Assembly (NCBI GenBank): GCA_036937835.1
Contig: CM072870.1
Span: forward strand, 15,843,501 to 15,907,500
DNA length: 64,000 nucleotides
Reading direction: 5' to 3'
From: Pampus argenteus
Lineage: Eukaryota > Chordata > Actinopteri > Scombriformes > Stromateidae
Of this stretch, positions 53,401 to 60,235 are shown one piece after another. A program made the position numbers and the translations under genes. Each line of letters starts with the position of its first letter. Position 1 is the first letter of the stretch. The notes below the pieces were generated by a model, which worked only from the letters and a program-made list of their open reading frames with translations, had not been told where the DNA came from and did no database searches.

Positions 53401-55414
53401 TAATGCTGTAGCAGTAAAATATCTTTAGTGTATTGAACAGAGCAAGCATGCAATTAAATGATAATGAGTTGCACTTCATTAATAAGAGGAAGATTATGTT
53501 TATCTTGTCTATTAGTTACATAGTCTCACTTTAAGCACAGACATCAAGTACGACTCCCATCTAGTCGCTGATTTTTTTAAAAACTGTTGTGTGTGTTTGT
53601 GCTGCTATCAGTGAGTGCTGAAGTCTAAATGTGGCGAAACAGATGACAGTCGTTAGATGAATTAAGCAGCTGTGTTGTTTCCAATTGCAACAACTGGAAT
53701 TGTCATATAATAAATGTTTTTGTATTAACCATTTGGAAATGTTGATGGATGGAGGTTTCTCTGTTTGCTTGGTCAACAACGTCACGTAGTTGCTTCATCT
53801 CAAGATCTAAATGTGGTTAAGCCGTCTCTCCACCTGCTGCTGGTCTTTTCACTGCTTGCTGTCACATCAAATGAATCCTTTTTCTAACTAATGTAACCCA
53901 GGTGGCTGCTGGGATGGAGTACTTGGCCAGTCACTTCTACATCCATAAGGACCTTGCAGCTCGAAACATTCTAGTAGGTGAACAGCTGCATGTCAAGATC
54001 TCTGACCTGGGCCTCTCCAGAGAGATCTACTCCTCAGACTACTACTGCCTCCAGCCTAAAACCCTGCTGCCTATCCGCTGGATGCCCCCTGAGGCCATCA
54101 CCTACGGAAAGTTCACCACAGACTCAGACATCTGGTCATTCGGGGTGGTGCTGTGGGAGATCTTCAGCTACGGCCTGCAGCCATATTACGGCTTCTCCAA
54201 CCAGGAAGTGATGGAGATGGTGAGAAAGAGGCAGCTGCTGCCCTGCCCTGAGGACTGTCCACCGAGGTATGCATTTCAAAGCACATAAATATCTTTTTTG
54301 TTTATCACCACTGAAGACTATACTTCATCTCAATAAAAAAAAAGGGGGAAAAAAATAAAGCGCTTGAATCAATCTGCTGTTCAGATGTCATAGTTACAAA
54401 ATGCAGTTGCTAACTTTTTTTTTTTAAATAATGATGCAGTCACAGTTGCACTACATGAAAATAATATATGTTCCACAAAATACATGATTTTACTTCAGTC
54501 TCTCCTTTTTGTGTTATTTTTGGACATTTTTATTCAAGAAGAAATCATGATCACAGTGATGATCTTTAGCTTCCCACAGAGGGTAAAAAAGTAGTAAAAA
54601 AACCCATCACCATTACCACCACACCACAATACAGGCCAGTTCACAGTAATTCAGTGCTAGTAAATATCTAGCTGTTAGAGAACAAGTAACAAATAATGAC
54701 AATAACAAATTAACTTTGTCGTCACTCAGGTTTTATGTTTTGATGACTGAGTGCTGGCAGGAGGGACCTGCACGGCGAACGCGATTCAAGGACATCCACA
54801 GCCGCCTGCGAGCCTGGGAGGGGTTGTCATCTCACGCCAGTTCCAGCACACCCTCTGGCGGCGGAGGTAACGCCACCACCCAGACCACCTCGCTCAGCGC
54901 CAGCCCTGTCAGCAACCTGAGCAACCCCCGCTACGCTGCCGCTGCGGGATACCTCTACCCCACCCAGGCGATTCCCTCATCAGGCCAGATGGCTCAGATT
55001 CCAGCCTGGGCACCCATGGCTGTGCCTCAAACCCACACACGCTTTATCCCTGTCAATGGCTACCCCATCCCGCCAGGATACGCAGCTTTTCCTGCACACT
55101 TCGCTGCCCCCGCCCCGCCCACCAGAGTAATCCAGCACCACCTGCCCCCTCCTAAAAGCCGCTCACCCAGCAGCGCCAGCGGCTCCACCAGTACGGGTCA
55201 TGTCAGCGGCGTTCCCTCCACCACGGGCTCCAACCATGACGCCAACACACCGCTGCTGTCTCACTGCATCATGCCGGGGAGCGGTGGAGGGCCTCAGGTA
55301 TACGGACAACTATCTCAGAAGCAGCTGGACCACGGGTCACAAACATCAGCGCTGCTTGTTGCTGATTCCGACGTACTGATGTACACCGACTCAGTCATCA
55401 CCGCAGACCTGTAG
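23249..55414 (+). CDS. ror1: ROR1 receptor, multi-exon CDS (exons 2-12, spliced; 5' partial)
   Basis: Receptor tyrosine kinase-like orphan receptor 1, a single-pass plasma-membrane protein of non-canonical Wnt (Wnt5a) signalling. Exons read here: 23249-23311, 28464-28754, 29059-29092, 45424-45551, 46906-47223, 47755-48000, 48121-48335, 51761-51940, 52850-53077, 53902-54266, 54730-55414. All introns are GT-AG and all phases join, giving about 917 residues plus stop. Residue numbers in this annotation count from the first codon touched by exon 2. Domain order: Ig (about 22-119), linker, CRD (about 130-275), kringle (282-360), transmembrane helix (about 372-397), kinase (about 443-715), Ser/Thr/Pro-rich tail to 917. 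Human ROR1 is 937 residues, so only the signal-peptide exon is missing. Ig, kringle loop and tail sequences fit ROR1 better than ROR2. Exon numbers assume one upstream coding exon. Confidence 0.96.
23312..28463 (+). other. ror1 intron 2 (5.15 kb)
   Basis: GT-AG intron (gtaaat...tatcccag) between the N-terminal and Ig exons. No gene is recognised inside. It contains an (AT)n tract near 25959-25981. The last roughly 220 bases before the acceptor are strongly C+T-rich. Confidence 0.85.
28464..28754 (+). CDS. ror1: ror1 exon 3: Ig-like C2-type domain
   Basis: A 291-nt exon encoding about residues 22-119, the extracellular immunoglobulin-like domain. Canonical Ig features are visible: first Cys in ELFCRVSG (C47), Trp in VRWLKND (W59), and the DTGYFQC motif with the second Cys (C99). 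NIT at residues 34-36 is an N-glycosylation sequon. The stretches APVVQEPRR and GSRLRIRNLDTTDTGYFQC are nearly the same as I remember for human ROR1. Acceptor is cccag at 28459-28463, donor gtaaga at 28755. Both ends are phase 1. The Ig domain is distal to the Wnt-binding CRD and is characteristic of vertebrate RORs. Confidence 0.97.
28755..29058 (+). other. ror1 intron 3 (304 bp)
   Basis: Short GT-AG intron (gtaaga...tcttccag) between the Ig exon and the linker micro-exon. Nothing else is recognised in it. Confidence 0.9.
29059..29092 (+). CDS. ror1: ror1 exon 4: proline-rich linker micro-exon
   Basis: A 34-nt micro-exon between acceptor tcttccag and donor gtaagt. It completes the split codon after VKF to give D119 and then reads PLPTPLPGRP plus two bases of a Thr codon. 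The product links the Ig domain to the CRD, matching in position and Pro-richness the PPPTASPG segment of human ROR1. The incoming phase (1) and outgoing phase (2) fit exons 3 and 5 exactly, and without it exon 3 cannot be joined in frame to exon 5. Confidence 0.88.
30283..30301. repeat. (CA)n microsatellite
   Basis: 19 bp of CA dinucleotide repeat in intron 4. Confidence 0.92.
32381..32697 (+). mobile_element. Non-autonomous DNA-transposon-like repeat (MITE type)
   Basis: Begins agggctacaac and ends gttgcagctct, which are near-perfect inverted termini (the reverse complement of the end is agagctgcaac). The interior (ctaatgattat, tgaaatgatagaaaatagtgag, aagagctggaac, aaaaatgactg, gattgactaattg-type ends) matches what I remember of a very common percomorph fish repeat that starts agggctgcaactaacgattatttt. 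About 317 bp, no transposase. I cannot give the repeat library name. A target-site duplication was not obvious. Confidence 0.7.
37333..37469. repeat. (TG)n and (AC)n microsatellite pair
   Basis: A TG run at 37333-37358 and an AC run at 37449-37469, about 90 bp apart in opposite sense, so they could pair as an imperfect stem in RNA. Confidence 0.93.
43902..43941. repeat. (GT)n microsatellite
   Basis: 40 bp of perfect GT repeat in intron 4. Confidence 0.96.
44682..44707. repeat. (TG)n microsatellite
   Basis: 26 bp of TG repeat, continuing imperfectly to about 44719. Confidence 0.93.
45424..45551 (+). CDS. ror1: ror1 exon 5: start of Frizzled-type cysteine-rich domain
   Basis: A 128-nt exon encoding about residues 130-173. 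It carries the acidic lead-in DDFDEEGF and the first two CRD cysteines in FCQPYRGIACARFIGN (C139 and the Cys of IAC). The sequence continues through MQGEIETQIT, very close to human ROR1. The CRD is the Wnt-binding module (Wnt5a in mammals). Acceptor is ctcag at 45419-45423, donor gtgaga at 45552. The first base g completes the ACG codon begun in exon 4, and the last g opens an Ala codon finished in exon 6. Confidence 0.97.
45552..46905 (+). other. ror1 intron 5 (1.35 kb)
   Basis: GT-AG intron (gtgaga...ttcccag) that splits the CRD after the second cysteine. No embedded gene or repeat of note was seen. Confidence 0.9.
46906..47223 (+). CDS. ror1: ror1 exon 6: remainder of Frizzled-type CRD
   Basis: A 318-nt exon encoding about residues 173-279. 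It begins AAFTMIGTSNHLSDRCSQ and provides eight cysteines (RC, LC, TC, LC, EC, LC, NC, NC), which with the two from exon 5 make the ten of a Frizzled fold. KPRDLCKDECEILEN and SPEAANCLRIGIPMAEPINK are typical ROR1 sequence. Acceptor is gttcccag, donor gtaaga at 47224. Phase 1 on both sides. The segment after the last Cys leads straight into the kringle exon. Confidence 0.98.
47224..47754 (+). other. ror1 intron 6 (531 bp)
   Basis: GT-AG intron (gtaaga...cccacag) between the CRD and kringle exons. AT-rich, nothing else recognised. Confidence 0.9.
47755..48000 (+). CDS. ror1: ror1 exon 7: kringle domain
   Basis: A 246-nt exon encoding residues 279-361. It contains a complete kringle: six cysteines (HKC, RQC, SYC, PWC, LC, IC) and the hallmark sequences DYRGTVS, CQPWNSQYPH, and GGHSYCRNPG, ending in CDIPIC. 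YPELNGGHSYCRNPG is near identical to human ROR1. The kringle sits next to the membrane and is a protein-interaction module found in ROR and MuSK-type receptors. Donor is gtgaga at 48001. If the following intron is retained, translation adds GERFLS and stops at 48018-48020. Confidence 0.98.
48001..48120 (+). other. ror1 intron 7 (120 bp)
   Basis: Very short GT-AG intron (gtgaga...cctatag) between the kringle and transmembrane exons. In-frame stop at 48018-48020 if retained. No AATAAA is seen in it. Confidence 0.92.
48121..48335 (+). CDS. ror1: ror1 exon 8: transmembrane helix and juxtamembrane region
   Basis: A 215-nt exon encoding residues 361-432. After a short hydrophilic linker (HKEKSGGSN) it carries the membrane span, about 372-397: EILYILVPSVAIPLAIALL followed by FFFICVC, then a basic stop-transfer sequence (RNNQK). 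It continues with a Pro-rich juxtamembrane segment RPPAPRQPKPVRGQNVEMSM and ends AYKPK on a codon boundary (phase 0). The span is essentially invariant with human ROR1. The primary donor is gtagag at 48336; a second donor, gtaaat at 48345, lies exactly 9 nt downstream and would add Val-Glu-Lys. Reading through both reaches a stop at 48375-48377. Confidence 0.96.
48417..48458. repeat. (GT)n microsatellite
   Basis: About 42 bp of GT repeat in intron 8, only about 80 bp after the transmembrane exon donor. Confidence 0.96.
49842..49938. repeat. Perfect long palindrome (47-bp arms, 3-nt loop)
   Basis: The left arm 49842-49888 begins taaactgaagat and ends attttgcg. The right arm 49892-49938 is its exact reverse complement, beginning cgcaaaat and ending cttcagttta. 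The spacer is gtt. No mismatch was found over 47 bp. It lies within intron 8, so the pre-mRNA would fold into a fully paired hairpin. Confidence 0.97.
50440..50471. repeat. (CA)n microsatellite
   Basis: About 32 bp of CA repeat in intron 8, followed at 50590-50720 by C runs and further CA/CG-rich simple sequence. Confidence 0.95.
51761..51940 (+). CDS. ror1: ror1 exon 9: kinase N-lobe, glycine loop and catalytic Lys
   Basis: A 180-nt phase-0 exon encoding residues 433-492. It opens SKAKELPLSAVRFMEELG, as in human ROR1. The glycine-rich loop is GECTLGKIYKG (450-460), i.e. G-x-C-x-x-G instead of G-x-G-x-x-G; the Cys is a known ROR1 peculiarity, while Leu454 stands where I recall Phe in human. 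The beta-3 lysine is in VAIKTLKD (K476). Donor gtacag at 51941 is a fairly weak match. In mammals, as I recall, the sequence from this point to the stop codon is one exon; here it is four. Confidence 0.97.
52207..52731 (+). repeat. Pair of 23-bp exact direct repeats in intron 9
   Basis: atgaaatgtggtattaaaat plus att occurs at 52207-52229 and 52709-52731, offset by 502 bp. The 96-bp 3' UTR-like copy lies between the two. Confidence 0.93.
52496..52591 (+). repeat. 96-bp repeat, intron 9 copy
   Basis: Aligned by eye without gaps to 55640-55735 in the 3' UTR with one mismatch (aacgtttt here, aacatttt there). Similarity stops sharply at both ends. Confidence 0.96.
52850..53077 (+). CDS. ror1: ror1 exon 10: kinase alpha-C to hinge and helix D/E region
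   Basis: A 228-nt phase-0 exon encoding residues 493-568. Its first codon is the Glu of EAAVLTELQHPN, probably the alpha-C glutamate that pairs with K476. It continues through NVVCLLGVVTQEQPVCMLFEF (beta-4/beta-5 and hinge), GDLHEFLIMRSPHSDVG and an insert with SSDEDGTVKSSLDHGDF, which is a ROR1 signature, ending MSIQ. Acceptor is caatgcag, donor gtggga at 53078. The product is the lower N-lobe and the start of the C-lobe of the kinase. Confidence 0.97.
53078..53901 (+). other. ror1 intron 10 (824 bp), inside the kinase domain
   Basis: GT-AG phase-0 intron (gtggga...aacccag) between SIQ and VAAGMEY. AT-rich; I see no repeat or gene in it. Confidence 0.93.
53902..54266 (+). CDS. ror1: ror1 exon 11: kinase catalytic and activation loops
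   Basis: A 365-nt exon encoding residues 569-690. It starts VAAGMEYL. The catalytic loop is HKDLAARN (583-590), with Lys instead of Arg in HRD. The Mg-binding motif is DLG (603-605) instead of DFG. The activation loop carries tyrosines Y611, Y615 and Y616 in EIYSSDYY, then CLQPKTLLPIRWMPPEA. SDIWSFGVVLWEIFSYG and NQEVMEMVRKRQLLPCPEDCPP form the C-lobe. HKD and DLG are known in ROR kinases and underlie the view that ROR1 has little or no catalytic activity. The exon begins with GTG (Val), not a start codon. It ends in phase 2 with donor gtatgc at 54267. Confidence 0.97.
54267..54729 (+). other. ror1 intron 11 (463 bp), inside the kinase domain
   Basis: GT-AG phase-2 intron (gtatgc...cactcag) that splits the Arg codon of CPPR|FYVLMTECW. 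AT-rich with short A and T runs; nothing else is seen. Confidence 0.93.
54730..55414 (+). CDS. ror1: ror1 exon 12: end of kinase and Ser/Thr/Pro-rich tail, stop
   Basis: A 685-nt terminal coding exon, residues 690-917, stop TAG at 55412-55414. It begins RFYVLMTECWQEGPARRTRF and KDIHSRLRAWEG, the last kinase helices; the usual R-P of this region (SRRPRF in human) reads ARRTRF here. The tail has a Ser/Thr-rich block (NATTQTTSLSASPVSNLSN), a Pro-rich block (NGYPIPPGYAAFPA, then PPPKSRSPSSASGSTSTGHV) and a second Ser/Thr-rich part ending in SVITADL. These blocks are shared with human ROR1 and absent or different in ROR2. Compared with human, the linker after SNPRY is Ala-rich and there is an extra Gly run in SGGGG. 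The exon is noticeably GC-richer than the flanking introns, as expected for coding DNA. Confidence 0.96.
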
Positions 55415-55639
55415 ATAAATAAAGGGATAGTCACACTTTTTCTGCTCCGGACCTACATTTGAGAAGTTTAGCTTCTCAACGAGGGACCAGTCTAAGAATT
55501 ACACTCTGGTCATATGGAGACTCAGCAAACAGGCTTGTGAGAAACACTGCCACAGCTACACAAGTATACACACAGCTGTTAACTTTATGCCTTATTGTTT
55601 AAAGCAAGTGTACTTACTCTCATGGTTTGAAAATGTGTT

Positions 55640-55735
55640 ATTATTTTAACCTCTGTGTAAATACGGTACATAAGTCCTGAATGAATGAAATACAAAGATA
55701 TATATTCAAGAGAACATTTTATTAAGGAAAAAACT
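55640..55735 (+). repeat. 96-bp repeat, 3' UTR copy
   Basis: Same orientation as the intron 9 copy at 52496-52591, 95 of 96 bases identical. Includes the UGUAAAUA motif at 55656-55663 and begins about 225 nt after the stop codon. Confidence 0.96.
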
Positions 55736-57804
55736 TCTAAGATGAAAAAGTCCATCTTGAGTCCTCTGACTAACGGGCAACTCAGCAAAAAAGTTCCTGT
55801 GTCAGCAACCCAGTCTGTGGGCTGTTTCATGCAGAATCCGAAGGAGACAGCAACATCCATATTGTGACCGTTATTGTCGATGGGACTTTCTTGTTGGTGG
55901 ACAAAAATGTGCTGCGCATTTGCTTGTACAGTTGAAACTACATTTATAAAGAACGGGAACAGAAGATTGAATTAACACGTGACTTTTGAGAAGACCCACA
56001 CCGAACTGCTCAAAAAGAAAAGTGTACAAAGGCTGCATGCATGGTGTAGAAGTGACATACCACGCTCTTTGGACCCCGAAGCTGAACTTTAGCATTTTAT
56101 GCTGACAGCCATGTCCCCAAGCTCCCCATCGAAACAGCTAGAATTGCTTTTAAGTGCATCATTTTCACACAAAATCCCTTCGGACATGACATCTGAATGT
56201 TTTTTGTGCAACCTCAATGACATTCATCATTCTCAAACCTCATCTGAGGAAAAGAGAAGCTGGGAGTTCTTTTGATTGGATATAAAACTTCCTTCCTTTC
56301 TGACTCTCGTACATCAGTACAAAGACCCATCATGCCTCTCTAGCTTACTCTCACTTCTGCCCTCCAAGCCGATATGGCATCTAACTTCAAAGCTGCAGCG
56401 GACCACCTAAAGATCTGGAAATGAACGCACACAGTGCTCATATCCTCCACAGCTTAAGTGGACCGCTCTCAGGGCAAACACTCCATTCACTCCACGACTT
56501 CAATTTTACATCAGTAATCAGAATATTATTTTTCAGATGTAGATCGGATATGACCTTTTAACATGATTTTTTTTACAGGAGAGTGTTTTCAGTGTTTTGA
56601 ATTTTGAAGGAACTTTTTTTCCCAGAGCTCACATGTCTTTGAATTGTACAAAATAGAGCATTAAAGACATGTAAATACACAAAACAGAGAAGGCTCTTAG
56701 TGAACAGCACTACCTTTTATGGATTTTTATCGTGTTGTATGCATGTTTTTTTTTTGTGTGGAGGGGGCTCTCAGCTGGTACATGAACAGGGAAAATGCTA
56801 TACATAAAAATGAATGAGAAGAATGTTTCACCTAAACAGGATTCATTTGAAAAGCTGGAAAAATGTATCACTGTGTGCAGAGATTTATATGCATGATATG
56901 TTGCTTTATTTGCTTCTATATCAGTAAGTGGTGCTGTTTTTCTAACATCCGACCCTGTGTGAGACTAGTTTCTCTGTTTCTGTACATTGGTGGACTTCCA
57001 TCATGCAGAGAAGACACACAGAGGTTTACTCTAAAGATTCAATCAGACACTTCTTATGCCTTAATGCAACTGTACTAACACATAGCTGATCCCAACAGGG
57101 CAGGTGTAGGTTTAAAAAAAAAAAAAAAAGAAAGGTGTGTTTTGTGAGTCTCTCTGATTAAAATTATATTTATATCTCATCATATCCAGTGTCCAGCAGC
57201 AGTTAACCATATGTGTGTAAATGATCCATCCTGAGTCCCATAATCACACATGATTTCACTTTCTGCTGATAGTTGATTAGAAGCATGACTGAATGTGAAA
57301 CCTCCGTTTTCTTTTGTTATTAATAAAAAAATAAAATAAAATAAAAAAAATCCCAGCTGCAGTAACTACAAAATCATTTGTGACCTTAGCTTCATTGAAA
57401 CTCTGAACACGCCCCCCACTATCTGTAAAGTAGACAATCATTTTTAGTTTTTTTTTTCTTCTGAAGCTTCTTGTGAAGATTGAGCTACCTAGGCATCTGA
57501 GTTTGTACACATGACCTCCAGCATGTAAAGGATTTCTGTGTACTAAAATATAGCAGTGCAAAAACCACTTGTACACAAGACTGTGAATTTTAATCAAGAT
57601 TTTTGTATTTGGAAAAAAAAAAAAACAACAACAACACATTATTGTGGATTTTGTTTTGTTTTATTCTAGAACATTTTTTTAAACGCCATCCAAGTAAATT
57701 TCATTAACCCTTTACAGAAGGTTTACATATTGACCAAGAGAGGCCTTGTCTTTGTATTTTGTCTGAACATTTTTGCACAGATGTTTTGTATTGCAAAATC
57801 ATTT

Positions 57805-57810
57805 ATTAAA
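57805..57810 (+). terminator. Candidate poly(A) signal of ror1 (ATTAAA)
   Basis: ATTAAA followed at once by a GT/T-rich stretch (tgatgttgtttggtt), the arrangement expected of a cleavage and polyadenylation site. It would end a 3' UTR of about 2.4 kb. Alternatives are the ATTAAA at 56660 and the AATAAA at 57322; only transcript 3' ends would decide. Confidence 0.4.
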
Positions 57811-58680
57811 TGATGTTGTTTGGTTAACCTTGTAGTAATCATATGATTATTCATTCGTAGTGAAAGGGTTTGTTGATCCGAATTGTGATAACGATGTAAA
57901 TCCACTCGGTGGCAGCAAAGCACCATTTCCATGCACTTTCTTAAATTTGTCTGTCTCGAGCACTGTTCACCAGCTGGTGGTGCCCTTGAGCTGTTTGATT
58001 AGTGTTGGTATCAGCTGGGAAACAGCTGGAATTAATATTAGTCCAGTTAGAATTTGGCCAGCGGTGGAAAAATGACTCTAGGACACTGTTTCTAGAAAGA
58101 GATTATGTTGATTTTTATTTGTACTAAGTTTCTTCTACACTGTAAGTACCACAAACTTAATTTCTCAAAGCAGAAGAGGACTGACAGGAGAGATACACAC
58201 TTGAAATCATTTTCTGTTGCCGTTCTGGAACAGTTTGTATTGTGAACATATGAAGTAAACTCCCATGACTTCATCACATGCTCAGCACTCTAAAACTATT
58301 GGTTATAATTTCTCCCAAATCAAGAACTAAAATAATTTGTTATGCTTGTGTGTGCAGACAGAGAAAGGAGGGAAAAAATGAGGCATCTGTAGCTGATAGA
58401 CTTTGCTTAAGCAAGAAACAAAACACGTCAGGATCCTGTCAGACTCTGAGCCACTGACATTCACATCTAGCTCTGAGACTGTGTGTCTGTGTCTGCTGCT
58501 GCTTCTTTGTATTGCTTGAAGTGATAGAGGATAAACTAGTATGCATGCTTTTGGAAATTTGCAGATCAAAACGCATTTAGGAGTCTAAAATTGGATTGTG
58601 ACAATTTGGTTACATACGACGTTTATTTTAACAGCATTTCAATGACTATATTGGATTTGCAAATAAGATTTTTTATTGGC

Positions 58681-58905
58681 TATTCTAACAATTATGTTTA
58701 CTAATTATTTGGTATGAAATGCTAAAACATTGTGAAAAATACAGATTTGCTTGCTTTGTCTGCCCAAAAATATTACATGTCCAGTTATATAAAACAGACA
58801 AAAGCAGTAAAAACTTCTAGATCCTGCAAGTGTTTGTCATTTTTCTTTAACAATAATCAATTATCAAAATATTTGTTGATTACTGTAAAACTCAATTGAT
58901 TATAC
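58681..58905 (+). mobile_element. Degraded copy of the same MITE-type repeat
   Basis: The order of short matches (ctaattatttggt, atgaaatgctaaaacattgtgaaaaat-like core, taacaataatcaattatcaaaat) follows the same family. Both ends are decayed and boundaries approximate. Confidence 0.45.
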
Positions 58906-60111
58906 CTCAAATATTTCCCGCCAATCTGCCAATTGATTAATGACTTTGAATATTTCATCACAAACATGTGGTCCCACAGTCAGGAATGAACCTCTGTGCT
59001 CAAACGTATTTTTTGACATGCATATCAGTTCTGAGCAGGATACAAATAACAAAAAAAAAGTAAAATTAAAAGGGTGAACCTTGAGTATGAGGAGGATAGC
59101 GATCAGGATTCAGTGGAGGAGCAGAACTGTAGACAAGCTTAAGACTACTAATCAACACCTTGGTAAGAGCTGCAAAAAGTGATCCATTTCTGTGATATGT
59201 TAGAGATACATCCATGTTTTCTGTTTCCTGAAATAGTTAAAAAGCTGAATAAATGTACATAAACAGAGCAGTTTCATAGTCTGAATGATGGTGATGATGA
59301 TAGTGGGGACAGTTGTGTTAAAGCCAGAGGGGCTACTTCTTGCGACCAGACAATGTAACTCAGGACAACCACTCCCTCTCCACCAATGACAGATGAGCCC
59401 TGAGGGCACCCTCTGGTAAAGGAGCCTCATTTAGCCTCTTGAGTTCAGGGTGTAATGGGCTGTAATGGCCTTTGAAAGTAAAGAAGAGGCCGAAGAAGAG
59501 AATGAACTTACATTTTGCTTTAAGAAAAAAAAGAAAGAAAAGATAGATGATTAAAGGGAGGAAGAGGAAGGATACAGGTAAAGTGCATCATGGGTTAGCC
59601 TGAGGTCGTTATGGAGACGACATGTAAACACTAAGTCAGAGGAGAGTGGTTCAATCTAGATGCAGAGATTTTGACAATACAGCGGCCGACAGGAAGGAGA
59701 TCAGAAAGATGGACGAGAAGGAAGAGGCGGATACAGTTTCACCGTCCTTTCGCTCCGTCATGGCGGCACTGGAAGCCTCCAACAAGCCCCTGATTGTTGG
59801 GGAACATGAGCTGTTTTTGTTGAGGGGCTGACAGGCGCTTGACCTCTGCTGTCCGTGCTGCCACATGCTGACCTTGAAGAGTGGAAGTGAAGTGAAGTCT
59901 TTGAACGCTGTCAAGTGAACTATCACTGCCTGGTTTAATTTCCACAGAGGCCTTCACAGAGTCGGGATAGGTCATGTGGAGTACATACACTCTGCCTGCT
60001 CCATGCAAATTATCTTCTATAGACGCAGATTTAAATTGAGGTTTTTTTTCTTATGACCACAAACTACTGGTGTCATGCTGACAGATACGATGTTTGCAAT
60101 ACTCACAATCT

Positions 60112-60235
60112 TAATGTAGCATGTTAGCATGCTAACATTTGCTAATTAGCACTAAACACAAAGTACATCTGAGACTGGGGTGGAGGGGGGGGGGTGTCAT
60201 TAGTTGTGCAGTAATTTGGTTATTAAGTAAGACAG
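60112..60235 (+). repeat. Dispersed fish repeat (gctaacatttgctaattagc type)
   Basis: The run agcatgttagcatgctaaca followed by tttgctaattagcactaaac and acaaagtacatctgag resembles a dispersed repeat I remember from many percomorph introns and UTRs. It is interrupted by a G-run at about 60184-60196. Family name not known to me. Confidence 0.5.

Larger units (their letters stand above)
55415..57830 (+). other. ror1: Probable ror1 3' UTR
   Basis: About 2.4 kb of non-coding sequence after the stop, comparable to the long 3' UTR of mammalian ROR1 as I recall it. It contains the 96-bp segment 55640-55735 that is repeated in intron 9, two UGUAAAUA Pumilio-type motifs (55656-55663 and 56670-56677), and candidate poly(A) signals at 56660-56665 (ATTAAA), 57322-57327 (AATAAA in an A-rich run) and 57805-57810 (ATTAAA). 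The AATAAA at 55418-55423 is only a few bases after the stop and is unlikely to be used. The 3' end is inferred. Confidence 0.6.

Noticed and set aside
53902..53904. Apparent start codon at the beginning of exon 11
   Set aside because: The codon is GTG (Val) directly after a splice acceptor and continues the kinase reading frame; it is not an initiation site.
54716..54729. Open frame starting before exon 12
   Set aside because: These bases are the end of intron 11 including the cactcag acceptor; the coding part begins at 54730.
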